NCBI GenBank assembly: GCA_044238935.1 | Contig: JBIICI010000015.1 | Location: 1-44,519, forward strand | Length of the DNA stretch: 44,519 nt | Reading direction: 5' to 3' | DNA from: JBIICI01 sp044238935 | GTDB lineage: Bacteria > Pseudomonadota > Alphaproteobacteria > Micavibrionales > Micavibrionaceae | Shown here: piece after piece, positions 1 through 7,039 of the stretch | Numbering within the stretch: position 1 is the stretch's first letter | Layout: every line of letters begins with the position of its first letter | Made by a program: the position numbers and the translations under genes | The notes under the pieces: generated by a model | Database searches by the model: none | The model's input: only the letters and a program-made list of their open reading frames with translations | What the model was told of the DNA's origin: nothing

Positions 1-545
1 TGGCGGCATCGTATATGCTGGGGCCTGTTGTCAAAGACTGGTTGTCTTCGCTTTTTGTGGGGAAGGGCGATACAAAGTTTTTCGATATTATCCCCTATGA
101 TCTGCTTGCGATGATTGGGGGGCATGCCATTGTTTTTTTGGTATTCACGATTGCTCTTTCGATTATCAGCCAAATGTTGACCTCCCTTGTGCGTCAGGTG
201 GGGTTGGGGATGGTGGATCGCACATTGGGCATCTTCTTTGGTTTAGCGCGTGGCATTATTATTGCGGCGATATTGTTTTTACCCATTAATGTTGGTTTTA
301 GCCAAGAGTTACGCGAAAAATGGTTTGAAAACAGCCAATCTGTGCCCTATGTTGAGTGGGTTTCCAATAAAATATTGGCATTGACGCCCTTTAAACCCGC
401 CAAGGAAAAAGAAGCAGATCAATCTGTGCCAGAAGTGGTTTTGCCCGAATCTAAAACCCCGAGTGAGAAAGATCAAGGGTACAAAGCGCAAGACCGTAAA
501 GAGTTGGATGCTTTGATGAATATTATTAAGGAAAAAGGCCTTTGA
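1..545 (+). CDS. cvpA: CvpA family membrane protein (5' partial)
   Basis: The reading frame is open from base 3 to the TGA at 543-545 and enters from outside the window, so the N-terminal membrane segments are missing. The visible part has two hydrophobic stretches, around the sequences HAIVFLVFTIALSII and GIFFGLARGIIIAAILFL, then a charged, Lys/Glu-rich cytoplasmic tail. The segment MVDRTLGIFFGLARG is the conserved CvpA/colicin V production signature. CvpA proteins are inner-membrane proteins linked to colicin V export, envelope stress and cell-surface functions; the exact biochemical role is unsettled. In many proteobacteria cvpA lies upstream of purF, but here a convergent regulator gene follows 6 bp away, so that linkage is absent. 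Confidence 0.85.
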   Translation, partial: AASYMLGPVVKDWLSSLFVGKGDTKFFDIIPYDLLAMIGGHAIVFLVFTIALSIISQMLTSLVRQVGLGMVDRTLGIFFGLARGIIIAAILFLPINVGFSQELREKWFENSQSVPYVEWVSNKILALTPFKPAKEKEADQSVPEVVLPESKTPSEKDQGYKAQDRKELDALMNIIKEKGL

Positions 546-551
546 TCGTTT

Positions 552-1190
552 TTAAAACCGAATCGGTGCTGTACTCTCAGCGGTAATTTCGGGCAGTAAA
601 TTCCAGATTAGATTATATTTATTGCGCTCAATTTCAGCGCGATTGGGGTCTTTGATAATAGTGCATCGTGTTGATCCACTCATGCGATAGGCGACTTTAT
701 CTTTGTAAATTAACGTCACCCAATTTTTAAATTGTCCTGAGGGAATCCAGCGATATTCATGGGTGGCACCAATCATATAGAGGTTATTTTCCTCAATCGT
801 ACGGCGCATGATGATGCCTTTTTTGCGCAATGTTTTGTATTTCTCAATCACATAATCGGTGGCTACGCGATCATCCGCCATATCGACCAATAATTCATCC
901 CCTTGGTTCAGGGTTTGGTCAATATCATCGAATAATTGCGCCAACCAATCTTCACCTTCCAAATGAACGACGTGTGTTTGCGGAAGTGTAATGCCGTAAT
1001 CTTTAATAAAAACAACGCCGTTTAATTCTAAACAGCTTTGTATTTTTCGTAATGTTTCTGTTTCTGGGCGCGTTAATCCACGTTCAAACCCAGAGATTGA
1101 AGGCAGAGAAATCCCCGATCTTTCAGCTAAATCGCCTTGTGACCAATCTAAAAAAGCGCGGGCGGCACGGCATTGTTCTTTTGTAATCAT
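552..1190 (-). CDS. XRE-family helix-turn-helix regulator with a C-terminal domain of unknown function
   Basis: This is a 212-aa protein. Residues about 4-62 form an XRE/Cro-type helix-turn-helix (RAFLDWSQGDLAERSGIS, then the recognition-helix region SLPSISGFERGLTRPE). The opening CRAARAFLDWSQ is typical of a large family of alphaproteobacterial one-domain regulators, but those are usually 70-90 aa. Here about 140 extra residues follow, acidic at 85-115 and then mixed alpha/beta with several Trp/Tyr. This may be a ligand- or partner-binding domain, which I cannot name. The start is the ATG at 1188-1190. The gene converges on cvpA with a 6-bp gap and is divergent from the candidate small RNA at 1336-1535, which it could regulate (inference only). 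Confidence 0.75.
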   Translation of the reverse strand: MITKEQCRAARAFLDWSQGDLAERSGISLPSISGFERGLTRPETETLRKIQSCLELNGVVFIKDYGITLPQTHVVHLEGEDWLAQLFDDIDQTLNQGDELLVDMADDRVATDYVIEKYKTLRKKGIIMRRTIEENNLYMIGATHEYRWIPSGQFKNWVTLIYKDKVAYRMSGSTRCTIIKDPNRAEIERNKYNLIWNLLPEITAESTAPIRF

Positions 1191-1335
1191 GGATTTTTAT
1201 TCTTATGTATTTTAATTATATATTTTTTATAGTAGAGTATAAAAAATATATTGACAAGATGTTAATTTTGTGCGAAATTCATTTCAACAAAAGAATAAAT
1301 TATGAAAAAAACAGGTATAAAAATATAAAATCTAA

Positions 1336-1535
1336 AGAAGAGGGCGTCGTGTCCTTTGCAATAGATGATGTGCAGGAGAGGTTTACAGAGTTTCGTGCGA
1401 ATATTTGGGTCGCACACACGCCCTTCAAATGAGCGCCCCACACGTTCATTTGGACTGCCCCTTTTTTTTTTTAAGGGGCAACCCCACATAAAACTAACCA
1501 GCCTTTTCTGTTTATCAGATGGGCTGGTTTTTTTT
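1336..1535 (+). ncRNA. Candidate structured small RNA with four hairpins and an intrinsic terminator
   Basis: No credible ORF covers this 500-bp gap, yet it folds in a regular order. First, AGGGCGT (1341-1347) pairs with ACGCCCT (1418-1424), enclosing GTGCGA (1395-1400) with TCGCAC (1410-1415). Second, CAAATGA (1426-1432) pairs with TCATTTG (1446-1452). Third, TGCCCCTT (1456-1463) pairs with AAGGGGCA (1473-1480). Last, AACCAGCC (1496-1503) pairs with GGCTGGTT (1522-1529) and runs into a T tract. A TATAAA at 1324-1329 would place a transcript start near 1336, just before the first stem; its -35 is poor. I do not recognise tmRNA, SRP RNA or RNase P motifs. A divergent 6S RNA cannot be excluded, although four successive stems are not its usual shape. 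Confidence 0.4.
1496..1535 (+). terminator. Rho-independent terminator
   Basis: Perfect 8-bp stem AACCAGCC / GGCTGGTT with an 18-nt loop, followed directly by a T run. No protein gene reads into it from the left, so it most simply ends the candidate small RNA. Confidence 0.8.
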
Positions 1536-1689
1536 GCATATTTTATACGGATTGCAGGGAAATAGCTCTACAAGGGAGGGTGATTCATAAATCTAACTTC
1601 TTTTTTGGAATATCTATTGAAAATTTTATAGAAATATTGTTTAATATCATAAAATTCGAATAAATGAAAAATCATCTAAATCAATTAAA

Positions 1690-2097
1690 ATGACTATATC
1701 CGCAAACAATCATGTTCAAAATATTCCAAGTTTCCTTAATTTTATGGCGACAAAGAAAAAATGTATCACGGATTGGGCGTTTTTGCATATAAAAGTAAAT
1801 TCTCCAGACCTTAATTTTGATGAGCTAAAGCAGTTTTTAGAGTTTCAATTCTCAAATGACAATGGGATAATTTTTTGTTTACGCGAAAAAAGAGAATTTT
1901 TCTTAGTTGAACATGATTTAAGCGGCAATCTTGAGAATATGAATCGTGAAACCTGTCGCCAGTTTTATGGCGATCAAATCACATCATTCTCAAGCCCTTT
2001 CAATGAAACGGGGATTGATCATTTCCTTGCGCTGATTTCATCTCATATTGAATCAGATGATGTTCCTTCCCAAATTGCATTTAAGCGCCTGAGCTAA
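1690..2097 (+). CDS. Unrecognised 135-aa protein, in frame with the downstream receiver ORF
   Basis: Translation gives 135 aa with no signal peptide or membrane segment. The centre alternates predicted strands and helices (WAFLHIKV, then a helix to FLEFQF, then GIIFCLREKREFFLVEH), the kind of small alpha/beta sensory domain sometimes fused to receiver domains. I do not recognise a family. The TAA at 2095-2097 lies in the same frame as the receiver ORF starting at 2113; the 15 bases between are open, so the two could be halves of one former 264-codon gene or a translationally coupled pair. The start is the ATG at 1690 in an AT-rich leader with no strong Shine-Dalgarno. Confidence 0.55.
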   Translation: MTISANNHVQNIPSFLNFMATKKKCITDWAFLHIKVNSPDLNFDELKQFLEFQFSNDNGIIFCLREKREFFLVEHDLSGNLENMNRETCRQFYGDQITSFSSPFNETGIDHFLALISSHIESDDVPSQIAFKRLS

Positions 2098-2112
2098 GCT
2101 GGAAATTCTATT

Positions 2113-2481
2113 ATGGTTCTTGATGATGATGTCATGGTTACTAGGCAACTGCAGCGTATCCTTGATGGCTTTGGTAATGTCGTATCGTTGCATGATCACA
2201 GTCAATTGATCGACGTCTATAAGCAATGCGCACCAGATATATTATTCCTTGATATTCATTTGCGCGATGGTGTGCGGGGGCCTGATTTAATCGATGCGCT
2301 TTATAAAATTGATCCGTATGCCTATATTGTGATCATTAGCGCCGATACAGCTGAAACAACGATTCTTGCGCTAAAAGGAAAGCCCGTCAAAGGCTTTGCC
2401 GTAAAACCATTTGATCGCAATAAACTTTTTAAAATTGTTACGAACGCCCCCACATTTGTACCTAGGGCAGATTCTCGCTGA
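2113..2481 (+). CDS. Single-domain response regulator (receiver domain)
   Basis: This 122-aa CheY-like receiver carries the acidic pair in LDDD (residues 4-6), the phospho-acceptor Asp47 in FLDIHL, the switch Ser76 in ISAD and the conserved Lys98 in VKPF. There is no output domain. It would be phosphorylated by a histidine kinase and act through protein contact. Starting at ATG 2113 leaves the first beta strand short (MVLDDD), whereas the upstream in-frame codons (AGNSI) would complete it, which hints that the receiver was once joined to the preceding ORF. A weak GGA lies 9 bp before the ATG. The partner kinase is not adjacent; the nearest in the window is the hybrid kinase at 7040-10120. Confidence 0.8.
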   Translation: MVLDDDVMVTRQLQRILDGFGNVVSLHDHSQLIDVYKQCAPDILFLDIHLRDGVRGPDLIDALYKIDPYAYIVIISADTAETTILALKGKPVKGFAVKPFDRNKLFKIVTNAPTFVPRADSR

Positions 2482-2510
2482 TCGATGATTTTTGGGGTGA
2501 GAATGACATC

Positions 2511-2590
2511 CCAACCCCGTCATCCCGTGCTCCGACACGGGATCTCAGGCTCAAAAGCAAGCAGATGCCGGATCATGTCCGGCATGATGA
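2511..2590 (-). repeat. Palindromic intergenic repeat, full two-hairpin copy (inverted)
   Basis: Two stem-loops: ATCCCGTG (2522-2529) with CACGGGAT, and ATGCCGGA with TCCGGCAT (about 2564-2585). The same two hairpins in the opposite order occur at 4718-4799, within 5181-5426, at 20527 and, degenerate, at 23400, so this copy is inverted relative to those. Confidence 0.85.
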
Positions 2591-2628
2591 TTTATGGGGA
2601 TAGAGTATGATAATTCGTTGAGGGATTG

Positions 2629-2916
2629 ATGACCGGCTTTGTTTATATTTTGTCCAATAAAAAAGACGGCGTTTTATATGTGGGGGTTACGGCGGATTTA
2701 AACAGGCGTATATGGGAACATAAACAAAAGGAAATTGACGGATTCAGCCGTCGATATAATTTGGATAAACTGATTTATTACGAAGAATATGACCGTATCG
2801 ACGATGCGATCCAGCGCGAAAAAAATATAAAAAACTGGAAACGTGACTGGAAAACAGAACTTATCAACGCACAAAATCCTGATTGGTTGGATTTGTATCA
2901 TGATCTGAGTGGATAG
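2629..2916 (+). CDS. GIY-YIG endonuclease-domain protein (YhbQ/UPF0213-like)
   Basis: This 95-aa protein is almost entirely a GIY-YIG nuclease domain. It has the first motif as FVYILSN followed by LYVGVT, the catalytic Arg in DLNRRIWEHK, and the conserved Glu in REKNIKNWKRDWK. Such small stand-alone proteins are related to the UvrC N-terminal domain and are assumed to cut DNA, but their cellular role is poorly known. The ATG at 2629 was chosen over the TTG at 2626 because GAGGG at 2620-2624 then has usable spacing. The gene sits between inverted copies of the window's palindromic repeat and its stop codon lies 6 bp before the downstream copy, suggesting that nuclease and repeat are functionally linked. 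Confidence 0.85.
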   Translation: MTGFVYILSNKKDGVLYVGVTADLNRRIWEHKQKEIDGFSRRYNLDKLIYYEEYDRIDDAIQREKNIKNWKRDWKTELINAQNPDWLDLYHDLSG

Positions 2917-2921
2917 CCATC

Positions 2922-3365
2922 AGCCTGAGATCCCGTGTCAGGGCACGGAATGACGGGGTTGGGGGGCTTAATCTTAGCGACTTCGCGCCTTTGCGTGAGG
3001 TTATTTTGAACACTAAGGTCACTAAGAACCACTAAGTTTCACTAAGGTCATAGTATTACAAGAAATACTCATTTTTGAAACAAGGCAATAGAGTACTTTA
3101 TCCTTATAAATCTTAGTGCACCTTAGTGGTTCTTAGTGACCTTAGTGTTCAAAACTTAATTCTATGTTTTATTGAATACTTTGTTTTATAGGATTATGAA
3201 GCAATGATCTTAAAAAACAAACGCATTTTTGATCCATGCAACAACACCGAATAAATCGGGTGATGACGGCAAAGGATAAAAAAATAACACAAAAACCCAT
3301 GGGGCATCTGTTTGTTTATTGAGCCACGAGATCCCGTGTCGGGGCACGGGATGGCGGGGGTTTTG
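2922..3365 (+). repeat. Composite repeat block A (palindrome, foldback, tail, palindrome)
   Basis: Order within the block: one hairpin of the palindromic repeat (2922-2962), a conserved linker containing GCGCCTTTGCGTGAG, the foldback element (3004-3154), an AT-rich tail with the segment ending near 3270, then another palindrome hairpin (3321-3360). Block B at 4753-5180 repeats the order and nearly all the bases. The main difference is 17 bp present here between two copies of GTTTTAT and absent from B. The 465 bp from 2917 to 3381 contain no gene. Confidence 0.85.
3004..3154. repeat. CACTAAG foldback element, copy A
   Basis: A 151-bp near-palindrome. The left arm has four CACTAAG motifs spaced 9-10 bp apart, and the right arm is its reverse complement over 43 bp with two mismatches. 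The outer ends read TTTTGAACACTAAG and CTTAGTGTTCAAAA, and the unpaired centre is about 60 bp. Copies B (4838-4989) and C (36817-36967) have the same design. Confidence 0.85.
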
Positions 3366-3381
3366 TTGGGAATGAATGCGC

Positions 3382-4563
3382 CTAGGCTGGTTTCTGCATC
3401 TGTAGCTGCGGTAACTGTCTTAATGGAATAGGCTGATTCTCTTCAGGGTTCGCTTTGGTGGGGGTAACAGCCTCTGTCACAACAGCCGCCGTCTTTTTCA
3501 CAACAGAGGGCGCGGTGGCAATGGATCTAACGGTTTCGTTAGCTTTTTGTGTTATATCAACGCCAGCCCATTTTCCGTTTTGCATGATCCATGCATTGGG
3601 TGATTTTGAGTCTGGTTTAACATCGTATTTTTCAATCAATGTTTTATTCTCAATCATCCGCATCTCGCGACCATCTTTGTTTCCAATGTTTAAGAAGGTG
3701 AGCTGATGACCTTTTGTTCCGTTTTGGATTGCCATTAAATCCTTTGTATTACCCTTCAACGCAGCCTTTAGAGCAATGTCATATTTAGGATCTATTGCCA
3801 TGAAATCTTTATTATCCAACGGATTTTTGACTTTTGCCACAGCCTGTGTGTTTCCATTGGGGCTTGTTCCTGCGTTCATGGCTTGACCAGATACACTTCC
3901 TAACATATCAAAAGCAGGAATATTAATGCCTAAAAACTTACTTAATAATCCGCCCATCAACTGCATCACGCCAGTCATCATTATGTTGGAAAGGTTCATA
4001 CTATTCTGTTGAGCGTATTTTATTCCAATGTCTGCGTCTTTATCGGCTTCTGCCTTACTCATATTACTGTTGCGGAAAAGGGTGTTCTGTAAAACCCAGT
4101 TTTCAAGTTGGAAACGGTTGCCTTGCTGTTTGCTAAGATGGCCTTGACCTTCCCCTGAAGCCTTTGAACCTTGGCCAGAATATAGGCTGCCCATTCCAGA
4201 ATTTACTGCTTGAGAGCCTTGAGCACCTTGTAAAGCAATAGATGCTTCATTTAGTTCATCGATCCATTTATTATTAGTTTCGGTTGTATTTACGTTTGCT
4301 CTTTCTGATGCCAGCTTTATCGCTGCTAACGGCTTAGCAAATTCAGCCTCTATGTATTTATTGGTAACCTCTTTATTTAGCTCCGCCTTCGCAGCACTCC
4401 CACCAATAATCATTTTTAGACCATCGACAGCATTTCCTTTTTGGATCTCAGCCCAACCAGATGCCCAAGCATCCTTGCTTATGGACGCAGGATTTAACCC
4501 AAAGTGCGTCAGTGCGGAATGTACTAAATCAATTACTTGTCCGCTGGTATCCTGTGCTGCCAT
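3382..4563 (-). CDS. Unrecognised 393-aa protein, low complexity
   Basis: I do not recognise this protein. It has no signal peptide. The N-terminus (about 1-75) is a predicted helical segment with repeated small residues; 100-155 is Gly/Ser/Gln-rich (GSQAVNSGMGSLYSGQGSKA); 195-225 is hydrophobic (MMTGVMQLMGGLLSKFLGI) and could contact a membrane; 280-350 looks globular (LTFLNIGNKDGREMRM); and the C-terminus is a Pro/Gln-rich tail. The start at 4563 has GAGAGG about 7 bp upstream. The gene is alone on its strand and lies exactly between repeat blocks A and B, so it could have arrived with them or been captured. A secreted, surface or host-interaction role is possible but unproven. Confidence 0.6.
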   Translation of the reverse strand: MAAQDTSGQVIDLVHSALTHFGLNPASISKDAWASGWAEIQKGNAVDGLKMIIGGSAAKAELNKEVTNKYIEAEFAKPLAAIKLASERANVNTTETNNKWIDELNEASIALQGAQGSQAVNSGMGSLYSGQGSKASGEGQGHLSKQQGNRFQLENWVLQNTLFRNSNMSKAEADKDADIGIKYAQQNSMNLSNIMMTGVMQLMGGLLSKFLGINIPAFDMLGSVSGQAMNAGTSPNGNTQAVAKVKNPLDNKDFMAIDPKYDIALKAALKGNTKDLMAIQNGTKGHQLTFLNIGNKDGREMRMIENKTLIEKYDVKPDSKSPNAWIMQNGKWAGVDITQKANETVRSIATAPSVVKKTAAVVTEAVTPTKANPEENQPIPLRQLPQLQMQKPA

Positions 4564-4717
4564 AAAAAACCTCTCTATTTCCTAAAAAACTTTATCCTAA
4601 TAAAATCCGCATGATTATGTGCGTTATTTTCCTATGTATATTCATACTATATCAGAAATCGGGGTTTATGTGCAAAGTTTTTTTTGGGGGTGTTTTTTGT
4701 TAATCCAGCACCAAGAA

Positions 4718-5180
4718 TGGTCATGCCGGACGTGATCCGGCATCTCTCGCCTATAAGCCTGAGATCCCGTGTCGGGGCACGGGATGACGGGGTTGGGGGG
4801 CTTAATCTTAGCGCCTTCGCGCCTTTGCGTGAGGTTATTTTGAACACTAAGGTCACTAAGAACCACTAAGTTTCACTAAGGTCATAGTATTACAAGAAAT
4901 ACTCATTTTTGAAACAAGGCAATAGAGTATCTTTATCCTTATAAATCTTAGTGCGCCTTAGTGGTTCTTAGTGACCTTAGTGTTCAAAACTTAATTCTAT
5001 GTTTTATAGGATTATGAAGCAATGATCTTAAAAAACAAACGCATTTTTGATCCATGCAACAACACCGAATAAATCGGGTGATGACGGCAAAGGATAAGAA
5101 AATAACGCAAAAACCCATCCGGCATCTGGTTGCTTATTGAGCTACGAGATCCCGTGTCGGGGCACGGGATGACGGGGTTG
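4718..5180 (+). repeat. Composite repeat block B
   Basis: Starts with a full two-hairpin palindromic repeat (4718-4799), followed by the same linker, foldback element, tail and closing palindrome hairpin as block A. It lies in direct orientation to A on the other side of the 393-aa gene. No gene is visible between 4564 and 5610; apparent ORFs here are translations of the repeats. Confidence 0.85.
4838..4989. repeat. CACTAAG foldback element, copy B
   Basis: A 152-bp foldback nearly identical to copy A, with the same arms and ends. It differs by a few substitutions (for example CGC for CAC between the innermost motifs of the right arm) and one extra base in the central spacer. Confidence 0.85.
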
Positions 5181-5426
5181 GGACGTCTCTCACCCCATAA
5201 ATCATCATACCATACCTCCAAAAATGAGTCATGCCGGACGTGATCCGGCATCTCTCGCCTATAAGCCTGAGATCCCGTGTCGGGGCACGGGATGACGGGG
5301 TTGGGACGTCTCTCACCCCATAAATCATCATACCATACCTCCAAAAATGAGTCATGCCGGACGTGATCCGGCATCTCTCGCCTATAAGCCTGAGATCCCT
5401 TGTCGGGGCACGGGATGACGGTGTGG
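5181..5426 (+). repeat. Tandem duplication of a 123-bp palindrome-containing unit
   Basis: The unit starting GGACGTCTCT at 5181 begins again at 5304, a period of 123 bp. Each unit holds the two-hairpin palindrome preceded by a conserved 45-bp leader. The second unit diverges at its end and runs into a third copy of the linker (5430-5473). Confidence 0.85.
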
Positions 5427-5427
5427 G

Positions 5428-5473
5428 GGGGCTTAATCTTAGCGCCTTAGCGCCTTCGCGTGAGGTTATTTTG
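5428..5473 (+). repeat. Third copy of the repeat linker, lacking the foldback
   Basis: The linker seen in blocks A and B (CTTAATCTTAGCGCC onward to GAGGTTATTTTG) is present. Similarity stops at the point where the foldback begins in A and B; unrelated AT-rich sequence follows to the next gene at 5611. Confidence 0.7.
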
Positions 5474-5610
5474 TAAAAAAGGTCAGGATAAAAAGATTGC
5501 GTGTCGGGTGTGTTATTTTTATAGATTTATACCATAAATATGTCGGATTTTTGTTTCATATTTTGTTATGGTCTATGAATCACGTTTAACATTATAAGGT
5601 TTTATCCGAT

Positions 5611-7026
5611 ATGCGTTTTTTTTCCTATGCTTTTTCGACATTGCTCTGTTTCGCCAGTTTTTCTGTTGCGCATGCGGCGGAGGATCGGAGCAAGATTTTA
5701 CAAGATTGTTTAAACAGCGTGGCGCAAGTGCAATTTTTGGGGGATATTACGGGGGATGGCGATGTTTTGCATGTGCCTGCGGCACAGATTCGCTTGGATC
5801 AGGGGGCGGATGTTGCGTTGCCTGCGGGGGATGTTACCGTTAAACAAATGGGGAATAATGTTTGGACGATTGATTTTTCTGATTACAAGAAATTCACCCT
5901 TGATGCCGATGCCACATTATATGAAGGGTCAGTCAAAGATCAAAAATCATATATTGTATGGGATCAAAATAAACAGCGTTTGAATAATATCAGTTTGAAT
6001 CTGAGTGATATTATCTTGAGCCAAGATATGGATAAAATCCAGATCGGCAAGGCCGTTTATAATCAACAAATTGAGCATTTAACCGAAGGATTATCGGATC
6101 AGTTGGGGAAATTCAATATTCAAAATATTCGATTTGATACCGCACAAGCCAAGGGATCAATCGATAAAATGATATTAGATGCTGATTTGAAAAACGCCCT
6201 AAGTCCCGCAAAAGTTAAGGAGATCATGCATGATGGTGATGCGGTGTTAAGTGCATTGATGTTGATGTTTAAAAATTATAACGGCAATGGACAACAGGCT
6301 TTTGCGGTGCAGAATCTAAAGCTACAAAACAGTATCAATGGTCAGAATGAGAATCTATCTTTGGCGAATTTATCCCTCAATACCGATTTGAATGGTGCGC
6401 AGGGAACACAGGGAAACCGTACGGTCGATGCCAAAACGCGCCTATCCTATGACGGATTATCATACCAAGGATTCCGCGTACCCAACGCGATTGCATCACA
6501 AATTATCCCCAGTGAAATGGTGATGGATTATGATCTGAAAAAATTACCGATTCTCAAGATATTAGAGGCGATCAATAATGACAATGCAATTGTCACCCAG
6601 ACCAAAACAGCCGATATGAAAGGCGGCACATTGGCGCAGCAGCTGAAATCTATCCTGAATCAAGCCGGCACAACAATGACCATTCAGCCCAGCCATTTAA
6701 AAAGTGCGGCGCTGCAATTATACAGCACGGGTGAATTAAAGGCGGCGAATGATCCAAAATCCTATGTTTTGGGGAGCATTAAAAATAATATTGTGGGCTT
6801 AGATGCCATGACGGCGCAGTTGGATACATTGGCAAACAGCAATGCTGATCCTAAAATCACGGCATCTGTGCGCAAGATATTGCCTGTTTTGGCCATGATG
6901 CAAGTTTTTGGCGCAAAAGAAAAAGCCCCCAATGGTCAAGATAGCCGTGCCTATCACCTAAGTTTTGATCAAAATGGTAAGATTTTGATGAATGGCGCGG
7001 ATATAGGAACGTTAATCGGGCAATAA
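5611..7026 (+). CDS. Exported protein, YdgA/DUF945-like
   Basis: This 471-aa protein has a clear Sec signal peptide (MRFFSYAFSTLLCFASFSVAHA, cleavage expected before AEDR) and no other membrane segment, so it should be periplasmic. The body is beta-rich with repeated patterns of the type LNNISLNLSDI and ISLANLSLNTDL, and it ends YHLSFDQNGKILMNGADI, which resembles the C-terminus of YdgA/DUF945 proteins. Those are large envelope proteins of unclear function. The start at 5611 has TAAGG 11 bp upstream. The gene stands alone and converges on the kinase gene with a 13-bp gap. Family assignment rests on the overall pattern and is moderate. Confidence 0.6.
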   Translation: MRFFSYAFSTLLCFASFSVAHAAEDRSKILQDCLNSVAQVQFLGDITGDGDVLHVPAAQIRLDQGADVALPAGDVTVKQMGNNVWTIDFSDYKKFTLDADATLYEGSVKDQKSYIVWDQNKQRLNNISLNLSDIILSQDMDKIQIGKAVYNQQIEHLTEGLSDQLGKFNIQNIRFDTAQAKGSIDKMILDADLKNALSPAKVKEIMHDGDAVLSALMLMFKNYNGNGQQAFAVQNLKLQNSINGQNENLSLANLSLNTDLNGAQGTQGNRTVDAKTRLSYDGLSYQGFRVPNAIASQIIPSEMVMDYDLKKLPILKILEAINNDNAIVTQTKTADMKGGTLAQQLKSILNQAGTTMTIQPSHLKSAALQLYSTGELKAANDPKSYVLGSIKNNIVGLDAMTAQLDTLANSNADPKITASVRKILPVLAMMQVFGAKEKAPNGQDSRAYHLSFDQNGKILMNGADIGTLIGQ

Positions 7027-7039
7027 AAACAACGGCCTT

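Larger units (their letters stand above)
2511..2962 (+). mobile_element. Putative GIY-YIG cassette bounded by 41-bp inverted repeats
   Basis: The reverse complement of 2511-2551 matches 2922-2962 at 38 of 41 positions, and the GIY-YIG gene (2629-2916) is the only gene between. The ends are copies of the palindromic repeat found elsewhere in the window, in opposite orientations. This looks like a small mobile or once-mobile unit. No target-site duplication is evident by eye, so the mobility claim is inference. Confidence 0.4.

Noticed and set aside
1365..1565. ORFs on both strands across 1205-1565
   Set aside because: Low-complexity translations through the hairpin region with no start signals; better explained by the structured RNA and terminator.
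5012..5374. 120-aa and 73-aa ORFs on the minus strand, and similar ORFs at 4647-4869
   Set aside because: They are translations of the palindromic and foldback repeats (recurring strings such as PVIPCPDTGSQAYRREMPD), with no ribosome site or domain.
5181..5426. Possible CRISPR array
   Set aside because: The repeats are 123 bp in tandem without unique spacers, and no cas genes are present.
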